DNA of 64,000 nucleotides from Karalla daura. Lineage: Eukaryota; Chordata; Actinopteri; Chaetodontiformes; Leiognathidae. The stretch spans positions 9,984,497 to 10,048,496 of the forward strand of contig CM055188.1 in the NCBI GenBank assembly GCA_029224185.1, given 5' to 3'. Under the pieces are notes generated by a model, which saw only the letters and a list, made by a program, of their open reading frames with translations, was not told the origin of the DNA and searched no databases. A program made the translations under genes and the position numbers. Position 1 is the stretch's first letter. Each line of letters begins with the position of its first letter. Positions 1 through 12,416 of this stretch are shown one piece after another.

Positions 1-3000
1 GCCAATGACGCTCGTCGCCTCACTGTTACCGGCCTTCAGGTGAGGCATGAGGAGACACCTCCACACCCAGCATGCCCTGCCTTGCTGAAGGGCTGTGGGG
101 CACAGCTGCATAAAAATACCAGGGATAAACAGCTGATTTTATTCTGCAATGTCACAAAAGAGTCAGTTCCATGACTCTACTCTTAAGCATTCTCAATGCT
201 TTCTTTATACTTTTTTTATTAAAATGTGACTCAGGTTATATACTCAGGTATATTGGACATTGGGCTAAAATGCGATTGGTAAACGACTCATATTAGTCCA
301 CACTTTGCAGTTATACAAGTAGTTAAGCATCAAAAGTTACTTTTATGCAGCTGACCTCACATGGATATGATTACAGCCAGACAAGGTTGCAAGGCAACAA
401 CAAAATCTTGAGCGTTGCACTGACAGATTTCCACGACATTTACTGAAAGCAGTAAATAAGTCTGTAAATCTGTTGAGTGACACCTGTTCTGACTGGCTGA
501 GTTCAGGTGAATGTACAAAAGAAACCGCTCCTCCTCTGACTTCTTGCCTGGCTCTGATCATCCCTCTCCTGCCTGGTGTGGACCTGCTGGTGTTTCTCTT
601 GTGTTTCATTTAAAGGCTTTTAACAGCGCCATCATCGCCATCATCGTCAGCTCCCTGGTAGCATGGCCCCTGGCAGATGGAGGCAGGCTACAGCGACACA
701 CCAGCTCACATTTTTAGTCACTGTAATTTGTTTGTTGTCTCTTTGAAGCTGATGAATCTATGCCCTGTTAGTGTGATAACTTAGTCATTCGTCTGGGTCA
801 TATAGTACAGTCAGCTAAAGCTGTCTGTGCACTATAATGCAAGAGTGAGATAAGACTTTTCCACATTGCCTCTCTCTTTTAATATCCGTGTTGGGTAAAT
901 GGTTACTAACATTATTTAATTTAATTTTAGCTAAAATCATTGCACAGTTTCTATTAGGTACTCTTTAATAGTAGTGGCCCATCAAGAGTTGCGAATAAGT
1001 TACTTACTGTATTATACTTTTAACATCTCAAACTCATTTCAAAAACTGCTTTTTAACACTGTGGCCATTTGCCTCCATCTGCTGGAGCTGCACCAACAGG
1101 AGCTCAGGTAAGAGAAGAGAAAGCATAGAATTTGAAAAGCAGAAAATGTCTTTGATTGTGCTATATGCGCCTGTGCCTGCCTACATTGTGTTATATTCCC
1201 CTCTGATCCCAACTGTTCACTGTGCATCACTGTGCACTGACTGTGCGTGTCCGACCTTGGTAGGAGTCTGGTCTGAAGGTCTACCATCCAGCCTCCTTTG
1301 CAGTGTGTCTGAATGGAGCACAGGGCAAGATGACGGCCAAAGTCCACAGCCCATCTGGAGCTCTCGAGGAGTGTGTTGTCACTGAGCTGGAAAGAGGTCT
1401 GTTTGTGTTTTGGAGGGAATGTGCCGGCTTAAGAGGGCTGGAGAATTCCTGCTCAAATCACGTGGATCCTCATAAGCACTGCATAATTGTTAAGAAAAGT
1501 TTCCAAATTAGTTGAAGCTTTTACTGCTGGTGACAAAATCCTTCTGTTATATCTTCCAGAAAAGTATGCTGTTCGCTTCATCCCCAGGGAGAACGGGGTC
1601 CATACCATTGATGTAAAGTTTAATGGTTCTCACATCCCAGGAAGTCCTTTCCAGGTCCGGGTTGGGGAGCCAGGACAGATTGGAGAGCCTTGTCTGGTGA
1701 CTGCATATGGAGCTGGACTGGACAGAGGCACAACAGGTGGCTGACCTGACACTGACCTGTTGATTATGTCAACAAAGGCACAGAATGAAAAAAAAATCTT
1801 TAACCAATGACAACTAAATTCGAGGTATTTCATATGGTGATTCATCATCTACAGCTACTTGTAAAACAGTGATTTAATCTTGCAGGTACCCAAGCAGAGT
1901 TCATCATAAACAGCACTAAGGCAGGTCCCGGGGCCTTGGCTGTGACCATCGAGGGACCATCCAAAGTAAAGATGGACTGTAAGGAGGTTCCAGAGGGCTA
2001 CAAAGTACAATATACTCCTATGGCACCTGGAAACTACCTGATCAGCATTAAATATGGAGGGCCAAACCACATCACTGGGAGTCCTTTCAAGGCCAAAGTC
2101 ACAGGTAAAGCGTTAACCTACAAGGCTAGAAACAGCACAAAAATGTATTCCTGTAGCCACTTGGTAAAGAAAAGCAGGGTTTGATTGACAGCACAACTAC
2201 TCAGGCCGGTTCATGTAAGCATCATATTTAGGTTATGACATCCTGTTGTGTCCAAATATCTACAGTAAAGTGAATGACTTAAATTGTCTTAAAATACAAA
2301 AAGCATGTATTACCCCCAGCACAACAGCAGATGTTGAAAGCCAGTGCCATTGTTGTGTTTAAAAAATGGAAAGAAGTTCAGTCCAGTGAAGTAGTTGGAC
2401 TGGATGCCAGACGTTCTGCTCCCTTTTGGATTGTACTGTTTTTACAAAGCTTGTTCGACCCCTTCAGACTGTAACATCTGTCTCTCTCCTCCTCTTTCCG
2501 TCAGGGCCACGGCTGGTGAATGTGACCAATGCCAGCGAGACGGTCACTGTCACCGTGGATCCAGCGATGAAGGCAGCAAGCGGCAGCTTCACCCAGGGCA
2601 CCATGCCGGCCGACGCCAGCAAGGTGCTGAGCAGCGGCCTCGGCCTCAGTAAAGCTTTTGTGGGAGAGAGGAACAGCTTCTCCCTGGACTGCAGCACGGC
2701 TGGTAAGAGTCTCTCTGTGCTCAGTTTGTGAATCAGTAGCAGGATTCCTCAGGTGTCTCAAGTTTACACCCTAAACACTATGTTTATCCACATACTATGC
2801 ACGACCTGTTAACTATCTCAACTGACAGCATGTGAGGTTTTCAACGGCAATGTAGCTCTGGTACCTAACCTGGTGTCTTTCCCTCCTCCTCCTCCTCCCA
2901 GGAAAGAAAATGCTCCTGGTGGGAGTTCTCGGTCCTGAAGAGCCCTGTGAAGAGATCCTGGTCAAGCACACGGGGAACTTGAAATATATGGTGAACTATG

Positions 3001-3089
3001 TGGTGAAAGAGCGGGGCGACTACATCCTTATCGTCAAATGGGGTGAAGACCACATCCCAGGCTCTCCCTTCCATGTTGTTGCATCTTGA
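1..3089 (+). CDS. Filamin, 3' end of gene (repeats 22-24), partial
   Basis: This is the C-terminal part of a filamin, the actin cross-linking dimer. Exons are 1..39, 1264..1396, 1560..1736, 1886..2104, 2505..2702 and 2902..3089 (stop TGA 3087-3089); all junctions are GT-AG and keep frame, giving 317 residues in the window. The order is: end of the repeat 21/22 linker (ANDARRL), Ig-like repeat 22, repeat 23 (GPSKVKMDC, YTPMAPGNYLISIKYGGP), hinge 2 (from GPRLV), and repeat 24, the dimerisation domain, ending VKWGEDHIPGSPFHVVAS. The gene continues upstream of base 1. Compared from memory with the human paralogues, repeats 22-23 look most like FLNB, repeat 24 is mixed, and the neighbouring SPMIP1-like gene recalls the human FLNC locus, so I give no symbol. 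I saw no AATAAA within 200 bases of the stop. Confidence 0.95.
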
Positions 3090-5592
3090 ATCCATGCATC
3101 CATAATAGTAATCCAAGGATTACTATTGATCATCAAAACTGCCCTCATCTTTCTGGTTCCTGCACTGGACTGCACACTACTTTTCCAATATGGAATTTTT
3201 TTTATTTTATTTTCTATTAGGGAGAGGCTTTTAAAATGTGAAATTACACAATGAAATTCTGTACATTTAAAATGGAAAGTAAACTGGAATGAAGACACTT
3301 GAGTTCAGTCTTTTATTTGCATGATCTCACTTCATATTTTCAGCGCTCAAGAAGCCCTCTGCTTCAGTTTTAATGTGTGCAATGAAACTAAGCTCCATTG
3401 AGCTAGACAGGAATATGAATTATCAAAAACTACAACCCCATCCCAAGACTTCTCAACGCGTTTATCAAAGCGGTTCTGTTGCTTCTGTTGACGACTTTCT
3501 CTTTCTGTTTTTAACGTTTTTACATTGTTGGCCGGTCTGGTTTTGCTTTCGCCTGTCTGCTGTGACTGGATTGTTTCCCCCTACAATCAGATGAAGGCAC
3601 CGTGCTACTCTATTAGGAACACTAGTGGAAATAAGTAAAAGATGTAAGGGATGCAGAGTTGGAGTGAGGTGCAGAGTTTAAACAATCCATACTGTCTGTG
3701 ATTATGGGGAATACCCAGTCTCACCAGTTAGATGAGAGACTGCAGCAACTGGTGAGACAGCAGCAAAATAATTAAAAATTAGTTTTCTGCCTTTAGTTTA
3801 CATCTTTGTAAAAAGTGTCTGAAAGGCTTAAAAGCGGCATTTTAAAAGAATTAAAAATGTAATCCTGCTGATTAATCTGTTATCAGAATCAGCCACTTGA
3901 TTAATCAATCTATTCCAGATTCTTGTGTTGAACAGGACTGGTTTGAGCTAGAGAGCAGACAGGAGAGCTAAAGATAATGTGGTGGTGAGGAGACATGTAA
4001 CATCTGTGTTAAAAGCTGCACAGCTCACAGGTCTTCAAGCTGCTGGCCATCAGAAGTTGACCAGACAACCTGGTGGGGAAATTCTTCAGCATCATCACAA
4101 TGATGCTGTGCATCCTGTCTTTAGCTGGAAGCATCACACCATCAGACCTTCCTCCTTCTGCAGTTCAACACACTAGAGACCACAACCTGATTCACCTGCT
4201 CCTGACTTACATACCTGTGGAGCAAAAACAACCCTCCCACCTCCAGGCATGTGAGGAAGTAGTCTAAGGAGAGCTCTTCAGCATGGCTTCACAACCACAG
4301 ACCTGAATCTGATCTAGCTCTGTACTCCTTGCTGCAAGTAAAATTTCTATTTACAAAGAACTGACCATTCACTTTACCAGTTAAAGTATTTGTTTTTAAC
4401 AATTGTGGTGGTATATATATTTATTTTAATGAAAAACACAGTTGAAGAAACCAGTCTTGGCATGTCTGCTGTATTGTTTCTAGGTTAATGATCACTCATG
4501 AGTGGACACACTCACAGCACCACAGGGAACAGTCCTCTTCACACAGTCCTTAAAACGTCTTTTTCAGGGGTATTAAACGAGGAGTTCCTCAGACCGTACA
4601 AAGCTCACACACAACAAAGGACCATCAAACAGTTGTAAGCACACTCCTAACTTTGTTCTCACTTTGGGCCCTGCTATACATTTTCTTGGGAAAACTGTAG
4701 TTTCATTTTTTGAACATAATGTCTAATACCAAACAGCGATTCAGGCCAAGAAGACTGCCAGTGTTATTTAGTCACAGTGATGTAGTCATGTTTTATTCTC
4801 ACCAGTGAATATGCCATGAATGATTGACCTGGCTTCCCCCACTGCTGTGGTTACTAGGCCACGTGTACACAACAGGCTCCACCGTGAGGAGGTGCTTTGA
4901 GGACGGGGCTGTAACGCTGCACTCATTCAGACTGATTCTGGCTAAATTTGCCTCTTTCTGAAAGTTATGGACTGCAGCTTTGAAGGGCTATAATGTAGAA
5001 ACTTTACTCAAATTTAATGATCAGAATAAATGTCAAATACTGATACAGGTGTTTTGCAGAGCTCCCCCTCACTCACAGTGTGTTTGCACAGTGCTGGCAT
5101 CATTTGAGCTAGGGACAGGATGTGTTTCCATGCAGGCTCATGTTTCCTGGAGTCACATCGGGTTATCTGACCCACGTCTCATTTCCACAGCAAGACACTC
5201 ATCCTACACAGCTCTGGTGGAGACACAGGTGAAAGGTAAATTAACATATTTAACAATGATCTAAATAAGCAGAATGAATGTCAGCACTGCAGAAGCTCTG
5301 TTATATAAATAATGCCATTTGGTTTACTGCATGGGCAATAGTAGGCAGAAGTGGATTAACTCATCTGCAGTCTTTGGTTTTAGTTTTTTTTTCCTGCTGT
5401 TTATTAGAAAAGTTTTTTTTTAATGTATATCACAGAGACACTAAAGCATGTTTGGACTTTCAATGATTTGCATTTAAGGCACCATTGAGTATTTGTTTAA
5501 TTTAATTGTGGATTTACTCCCATAATGTGAATCTTATTCGTAAAACAAAACAATCTGGTGCGACATTGCTAAATGAAGCTTTGTGGCAGGAG
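3090..5592. other. Intergenic, no gene recognised
   Basis: This interval separates the filamin stop from the next gene. It contains only short ORFs without recognisable domains. No ATP6V1F-like exon was seen, although that gene lies between FLNC and ATP6V1FNB in human. It should hold the filamin 3' UTR and the promoter of the following gene. Confidence 0.6.
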
Positions 5593-6932
5593 ATGCGTTG
5601 CCTACTGACAACCCAGAGCCAGAACTGCTATCGAGAGCAGATCCATAAGGAGATGTTGACCCGTTTGGCTTGGAAGGATCGTTACGCCAAACATTACTTG
5701 TCCGACAACAATCCCCAAAACAGCGTCCAAGAGTCAACACAGCTGCCTGCTCTACCCGCTGACCCACCCAGGTGAGCTGCCTCCAACCTGCTGTCAGAGG
5801 CTTTCACATTAAACTCCTTTGTCCCCTGAATGCAGAGGTGAAGCTCAGATCTTACCTCTCCAAAAGTGTATGTGACTGCTGATGTCCCTACCACACACTA
5901 GATGTCCCCAAAAGACACTCAGATGAAAGGAAGCTGTAAAATGTACACATTTCTGGAGATTTGATGGAAAAATGTCAGCAGTGCAGTCTGAATATTCCCT
6001 TCAATAACTTTGCACTCACAGATTTTTTGAATTTTAACATTATCCAAACACACTTTTGTAAAATGCAACAGATGTATCACTTGAACTACTACTAATGAAC
6101 ATTTTGTGTTGATGTTCTGTCTAGGAGTGCTGTCCAGTTTCCTCTTACCAAGACCTCTGAGAAGCAAAGTGATCTTCCTCTTCCTCCTCCTCCTCCTCCT
6201 CTGCTGTCTTTGAAACAGAAGGACCACCTTAGCGTGCCCCCTCTTATGAGGCCAGTTTCTCCCCAGACCAAACGAGCTCTCTACCAGGACTCTTCTTACC
6301 ATGTAAGAATCACTGTTACAGCCAACCTAGGTTTATGAAACGAAAAGCTGCAGTTTTTGAATTGTCCAGCACCCTGTGATGCACTTAAATTAAACTGTGG
6401 TAATGCCTGTCATGTAGACCAAGACCACCATTTTAGAGAACATGCGCATAGTGAATCTGAACATCTCAAAGTCATCTTAAATGCAGTGTCCTCTGCAGGG
6501 CAAAGGACGGAGTCAGTACCTGCTGAGACGTGGCCAGATCAGACCCGAGGAGAAGTTTGAATTTCCTTTACTGACCTCCTGGGAGTACGGCTGGAGGCTC
6601 GGTAAGACAAAGGCAGTCATTTTTATCTGCTGAGCCACGAGTTGCCATCAGGTTGATCACAGATGTTTTCTAGAATTAGAGAAACTAGAATGTTTTCATC
6701 TGCATTTTATTAAAGGTATCCCTTCATTACCATCATCATCATCATCATCTCATCCTCTGCGTTGTGTTGAGAGTGTTTTCCTTCAGATTCACGGTCTCTG
6801 CCTGAATCCACAGGTGACTACACTCTGGATTACAGGACTCCATCGTGGGCCAAGTCTTCAGTCGTGAAGAACACGTTCTACGCCAGGAACGGGGTGTTTC
6901 ACCTCCCATCGGCCACTGACACACTTGCCTGA
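5593..6932 (+). CDS. spmip1: SPMIP1 (ATP6V1FNB)-like sperm microtubule inner protein
   Basis: Four exons, 5593..5771, 6125..6302, 6499..6601 and 6814..6932, join in frame into 192 residues. The N-terminal part has YREQIHKEMLTRLAWKDRY, which matches the basic EEYLREKML-type segment of human ATP6V1FNB/SPMIP1 as I remember it. A proline run (LPLPPPPPP) follows in exon 2. The C-terminal half has TKRALYQDSSYH, a segment ending LLTSWEYGWRLG, and FYARNGVFHL, all of which align with the human protein. That family sits in the lumen of sperm axonemal doublets. The frame is open upstream of 5593; I chose this Met because it gives an N-terminus of family length. The gene lies just downstream of a filamin gene in the same orientation, as ATP6V1FNB does downstream of FLNC in human. 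The assignment rests on recalled similarity and synteny. Confidence 0.65.
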
Positions 6933-7017
6933 AGTTCAGTTATTGAGCAGCAAAACACCTTTCATGTTCCTTTTCTCTTTTAGACTCACACTGATCTTCT
7001 GTTACAAAGTCTTCCAA

Positions 7018-7023
7018 AATAAA
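7018..7023 (+). terminator. Polyadenylation signal AATAAA for the SPMIP1-like gene
   Basis: A canonical AATAAA lies 86 bases after the stop codon at 6932, a normal distance for a short 3' UTR. Confidence 0.6.
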
Positions 7024-7816
7024 ATAACAATTTGATGTGTATCTTGTGGTGTTATGTGGTTAATTTAATTTCTGTTGCGAGGGAAAATGTCTCTCGCAGT
7101 CCCCTGCTTCCTGTAGCACAGCCTGTCAGTTCACCATCCACACCTGTAAGGTTAAGTATCTGACAACCTGATACATGTTCTGCATTATTAACACACCTCT
7201 GGACAAGTGGGAATTAGAGAAGTACACACTAAAGGGAGTGTTTCAACTACAGCAGGATGTGTTGCACAGTGCAGCATTAAATATTTTATCCTCCGATTAC
7301 AGTGTGATGAGGTATTTTTTTCTGTTATGTTGCGGATTAATGTGGAACTTGTAGGGACTTAAGTTTCCCTGTTCATTAGAGTTTGGTACAGACCTACTCT
7401 TTATGTTAAGTTCTTGAAAAAACATTTGGTGTGAAATGGAAACTCAGTTATTACCATTAACCATCCTGTTGTGATTAAATCAGTTCAAAAGAGGATTCAG
7501 ATGCAAGGCAACATGGCAGTGGTGATGAGTGAGTGATTAGAAATACTATAAAGAAGGAAGAAAAAACCGTCCAAGCAGTACACTGTGAAACAATGTAGTT
7601 AAACTGTTTAATGATGCTGAGACATTGTCCCTTATACATTGGATTTATTGTCTTAGATTTACAGTTTGTTGCTAATCATTACTGTTTGTTGCAAACACCG
7701 ATATGGTGCTTTTAAACAGCACACACGCTATAGACTCATCCTTAAGTAATTCTGCTGACGTTTTCACTGATATTCCACGTTATTGTTGCAACAGTCTCCA
7801 AGAGCCCTGGCATGTT
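7024..7816. other. Intergenic between convergent spmip1-like gene and c1qb
   Basis: No gene is seen. The c1qb 3' UTR should occupy the right part: TTTATT at 7644-7649 is AATAAA on the minus strand, about 170 bases beyond the c1qb stop. Confidence 0.5.
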
Positions 7817-9708
7817 TCAGGGCGTGGAGAAGATGAGGAAGCCGGTCAGGGTGTGGCTTGTGCTGGTGTGGCTCTGCACAATGTTGCTGGTTCTGGATGG
7901 CTCCAGGTACACAGTGTCTCCAACATCCAGCTCTACGACTGCCGAGCCAGAGGTGACCAGGAAACCCTCAGCTGTGTCACACAGTGTCATATGAATGTTG
8001 CTGTTCTTCATAAGCATCAGGCAGACCTGGGGTTGGACAAACAGAGACATGCAGGTAGCACTCAATGACAGGGGTCAAGGTTGAGCATTTTACTGCCAAT
8101 TGCATGGATTTACTCAGTAAGAATGAACCAACACACTCACTCTGCTCTTTGCTGACATGTGGTAGGTGAAGAAATAGACGCCTTTGACATCACATGTGAA
8201 AACTCCAGCTGTCAGTGGCAGGTTACTTTGAAACTGTCGATCCAAGTTTGGCAGAATTGGACTGTGGAAAATAAACACAAACAATAATCTCATCTTGTCT
8301 GGGTAATAGCCTTATGGAGGCTATAATCCCTCTGTGGGGATAAATAATGCTGCTGAGATGAAATGTACTGTAGGTGTAACAGTCAGCAGCAGAAGGAGGT
8401 ATTAGGATACAGTCCTATGAACAAGGTGAGAAGAGCTGTTCATGCAGGCTAACTTCTTCTCACCTATTGTACGTCACAGATGGATTGCGGGGCTTGTTCC
8501 TGATACTACCACAGTGTTGTCCCGAACATTATGAAGGACAATGTTCTCCTCAGATGGTGGTGCTGACTTTAGCCCATGTTAAACAGGCCATCAGTGTTAC
8601 CGGACTTGACCAGGCTGTTGTTCAGGTTAGCATCCAGGTATATGATGTCATAAAACTGTCTAAACTCAATTAAACTGGATGTTCAACCATCAATTGATCT
8701 TTCATCCTCTTTGTGTCGATGTGGAGGTTCCCAGCCAGATGTCTGTGCCCTTAACTTTATATCTAGGGCTAAGCCCAGCCACCTTGCAGAGACAAAGAGT
8801 TTTGCCCAGCAACTTAGCTCTCTCTTAACCACAAAAGCCTGATGCAGTATCCACATTGCTGCAGATAATGTCCCAATCTGTCTGTCCACTTCCTGCTCCA
8901 TCTTCCCTGGACTCATGAACAAACCCACATCTGTGGAGATTCTTTTTCATCCAGCCTGTTGTTGAAGTGACATCAAAATCTGAATGCATTTGATGTGTCC
9001 ACACATTGACTGACACCTTAGGGAAGCATCATGGCTGCAGGTCTGATGTCTGATTGAACACAGGTTGATGCCCATTGTGAACAGGACCTCTCTGGTTTTA
9101 AACAAGTTCACGCTGCACTGACCTGTTAAAGTCGATGGCAGTGTTTTGGGGAAGCTCATGAGTCGTCCGTTTGTAGGAGAAGAAGGACCTCTGTTGGTTG
9201 GAAGGGTTGAAGGGTCTCCCCTTCGGCCCCCGTGGACCTGGTCTACCAGCAAGGCCTGGCAGGCCTGCGTCCCCCTTCATCCCAGCTCGACCTGTGGGGC
9301 CCCGTAGGCCTTGCTCCCCCTTCTGACCCATGACAGGCCGACCTGCCTCACCTACGGATGCAGTGAGACACATACAACAACATGAGACAAGACACCAAGT
9401 ACGGTGCAAAAGCTCCAGCTGTTCATCTTGTATTTGTCATCTGGACAAACTTGAACTCAGCATATAAGATTTATTAATACGTAAGATTTATATTTCCCCT
9501 GATCTGACATTTGGCATAATCGAGGGTCTTCATAGCTCACCATTGTCTCCCTTTGCTCCTTTGAGACCATCTATACCATTGCGCCCATGGCTGCCTGGTA
9601 TCCCAGGAATACCCGAGCATCCACAGGACTGTGAATGACTCAGGTTGATGTGAACCAACAGCAGAAACACTGCAGTACTGCAGACCAGCCACTGGGAACC
9701 CTGAATGA

Positions 9709-9798
<90 letters not shown>

Positions 9799-9801
9799 CA
9801 T
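7817..9801 (-). CDS. c1qb: Complement C1q chain, B-type (third gene of the trio)
   Basis: On the minus strand the exons are 9801..9799 (ATG only), 9700..9541, 9351..9123, 8261..8141 and 8026..7817, joining in frame to 240 residues. The N-terminus MGSQWLVCS followed by a hydrophobic run is a signal peptide. Then come SCGCSG, with cysteines suited to interchain disulfides, collagen Gly-X-Y from about 31 to 101 with a break at GRPVMG, and a gC1q domain from about 110 to 240 (FSYKRT, GVFTCDVKGVYFFTYH, VCLMLM, final TGFLIFSTP). Secreted C1q A, B and C chains form the recognition unit that activates C1r/C1s. The B name follows from position in the A-C-B order, not from diagnostic residues. The start is inferred: exon 2 has no Met before the hydrophobic core, so an ATG just before a GT-repeat intron was used. 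Confidence 0.8.
9710..9795. repeat. (CA)n microsatellite filling c1qb intron 1
   Basis: This is an uninterrupted CA run of about 86 bases. On the c1qb strand it is (GT)n and makes up nearly all of the proposed 98-base first intron (9701-9798). Confidence 0.95.
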
Positions 9802-12149
9802 TTTGTCATCCAGGAGGACAATACATTATCTTTAAATCAGTCTTTGGAGATTTTAGCTCTAACTGTAACCAATAACTGGTGAAAAACATAATATAAGACA
9901 ATAATCTTGAACATTTTGATCATATCTTCCTTAGCCTACAACTAGGATTACATAAAGATAGCTGGTCACTTTGTGATTCACACTTCACTCTATGCTAATC
10001 ATACAAAGAGTACATTCACAAGACTTGGCTAAAGCTGATGTAAAACTCTATTCCTATGAATATTTCAATATATTACTTAATATATTCCTAGAAAATGATC
10101 ATGATAATGAATTAATTATATATAGAATGAAGATAATTTAACGAAATAAAAAAATGTGTTGTGCTTGGATTTAAGATACTCTGTGCCTTAAGACACTGGC
10201 CATGCACGCTGTTCACATTCTAACCAAAGCTTTCTCTGACAGACTTCAGCATCAGCTGCAGCACTTTAGTCTATGAAACATGCAATCCATTCTCACCATT
10301 TGCAGGTAAAGCAGTCGCTCGTCTGGTGGTGGAGAGAGGCAGATGGAGGGTGGAGGTGCACAGCTGTCCTGCTTCACTGTGGCTGAAGCACTTCAGTGAA
10401 GAAAAACAGGAAGTGAAGCTGTTCAAGGGTGCACCGTCCCTGTTGTGCTGCTGCTCGCCATCATCCTCTCAGCATGATGAAACAGCAGTGACATTAAACC
10501 AAGCAAACACACACAATCTGTATTCTGTGAGTTTCAAGTGAGTTCAGCTTGTTTTTTGCATTGTTAAATTGAACCCTGCTCTTTTTACTGTCTTTTTATG
10601 TGACATCTTTGAGTCTTGAGTCACTAAATTTACTGCAAAAGGTTATGTGTAAAGAGCATTGCTGTTAATTACAGTTAGCGCTAGCAGGCTATTTGTACAT
10701 AAATGCATCATTAATAATTAACCCCTGGTATAAAAGATGATTAACAACTTTCCAATTTTAAACTGAGGACATTTTCTGTCTCTCTGGTAACTTCATACAA
10801 AACCTGGATTTATTTATTTATCTCAAAAACCAATACCAATATATTTTTCCCTATTTATTCAAATTCATTAATTACAATTACATTTAATTTCTTTGCAGTT
10901 ATTTTCCTGCAGTGCAGGTAAAGCTGCATGTTTTAAATTAATTTGCCTTTCATTCATCACTTTTCTTCCTCATTGTTTTGGTATTTTATGTGTATTTATT
11001 TGTTGGATTTTAGTAATTTTTCATATCACATTTCTCATCAAATCGCATTGATTTTACCTCTTTGACAAAACTTGTTGGTGGTAAAAGGGAAACCATCAAA
11101 ACTGAAAGTCAGGAGCCATGGAGAAATGATGGAGAAATGCTGAGGAAGCATTATTGAATGTTTCTCATTCATATATATTTATACATATTCCTTTATTTCC
11201 CACAAATTGTTCTGTTTTCTCCAGTCTGGACTTCCTCAAACACAAACTGCTTTCCTGGCAGTATCTTGCTGAGACTAGTTACCCCAAAATGGGTGTTGGT
11301 ATCGGTTCCACAAAATATTTAATTTCAGCAACAGTTTCGATCAAAAAGAACAACTGTATATTTGTTGAAATTACACAATCACAGAATCTGGCAGAGGGTC
11401 TTTTTCAGATCCTCTTTCCAATGTCGTTCTTCATTTCATCTTAATAAGCATTTCTGAAGATTTTATTGAGCAACATGAAAGGTTTTTGATTTGTTTAATT
11501 CAACCTGTCCTGTACCTCTGTCAGGATCCTGTTGAAGTATTTCCTGTTTATGATGATGATGTCAGTCGAGTTTATGTAGTCAGCAGAGGTCAAAATTGTG
11601 TCTCTTGAGACTTGTGACTCTCTTATCTCTCTGACTCATTTTTGTGCCAAGCCTTGTCCATGTGTGCTCACAGAAATACAATAAAAGTGGGACCTTCACA
11701 TTTTATTCTGTTGATAAACAATCAATCAGTGTCTCCTCGTGGATAAAGCATGTAATGTCTTCCATTTTAAATAAACCTGCCACTCAAACAGCCTCACCCA
11801 AAACCTGAAGCCTTCATGTGGTTTGGACTGAAGTGGTGTACACAGTCACTCTCAAAGACAGTTGTATTCATTCATTCATTTATTTCTGCTTTAAAGTTCA
11901 GAATTTCATTCATTCATCTCCATATCCATGATATCATGTGGGTCTGCTGCTGTCTATCTCCAGGTCACATAGGGCATGGGCAGGTCACCAGTGCATCACA
12001 GGACCCAGTAATGAATGTGACTTTCACAGTGCACAGCACAGCTAACAACAGACTGTTCTGTGTCTGTAACTTGCCAGAAAAAATGGAGAAAATGGAGTTT
12101 CATAGTTATATCAAAGCATCTGGAAACGGCCACTCTAAGTTACAGTCTC

Positions 12150-12181
<32 letters not shown>

Positions 12182-12416
12182 ATGTTTTTCTTTACCTTCT
12201 TTTCAGTTTATTATTTATTAAGTATATTTTGTTTACATTTACACATCTGTCTATATCTTTTGCTTTTATTACTTTTTTATTTTTCAATTCTTTTCATTCA
12301 GTTTTGCCATCGCAACGAGAGTTAACCCAATGAAATAAATGAAAATAGGATAAAGCATAAATGTGAGAGAATCATTTGGCATATTATGGATTATTTTGCA
12401 GTGGCTGTCTCACAGG
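9802..12416. other. Intergenic between c1qb and c1qc
   Basis: This is AT-rich sequence without a supported gene. It should hold the c1qb promoter and the c1qc 3' UTR; TTTATT at 12265-12270 is a minus-strand AATAAA about 150 bases after the c1qc stop. A (TG)15 run lies at 12151-12180. About 11940-12005 resembles a minus-oriented fragment of the dispersed repeat described at 39060-39360. Confidence 0.55.
12151..12180. repeat. (TG)n microsatellite
   Basis: A perfect TG run of about 30 bases lies downstream of c1qc. Confidence 0.95.

Noticed and set aside
3090..5592. ATP6V1F orthologue expected by synteny
   Set aside because: No frame matches the conserved V-ATPase F subunit in this interval.
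9530..9835. Open frames of VCVCV or HTHTH through the CA repeat
   Set aside because: Dinucleotide repeats are open in all frames; only the non-repeat part downstream is c1qb exon 2.
11816..12325. 169-codon plus-strand frame
   Set aside because: It crosses a (TG)n tract, has no domain and lies in the 3' flank of c1qc.
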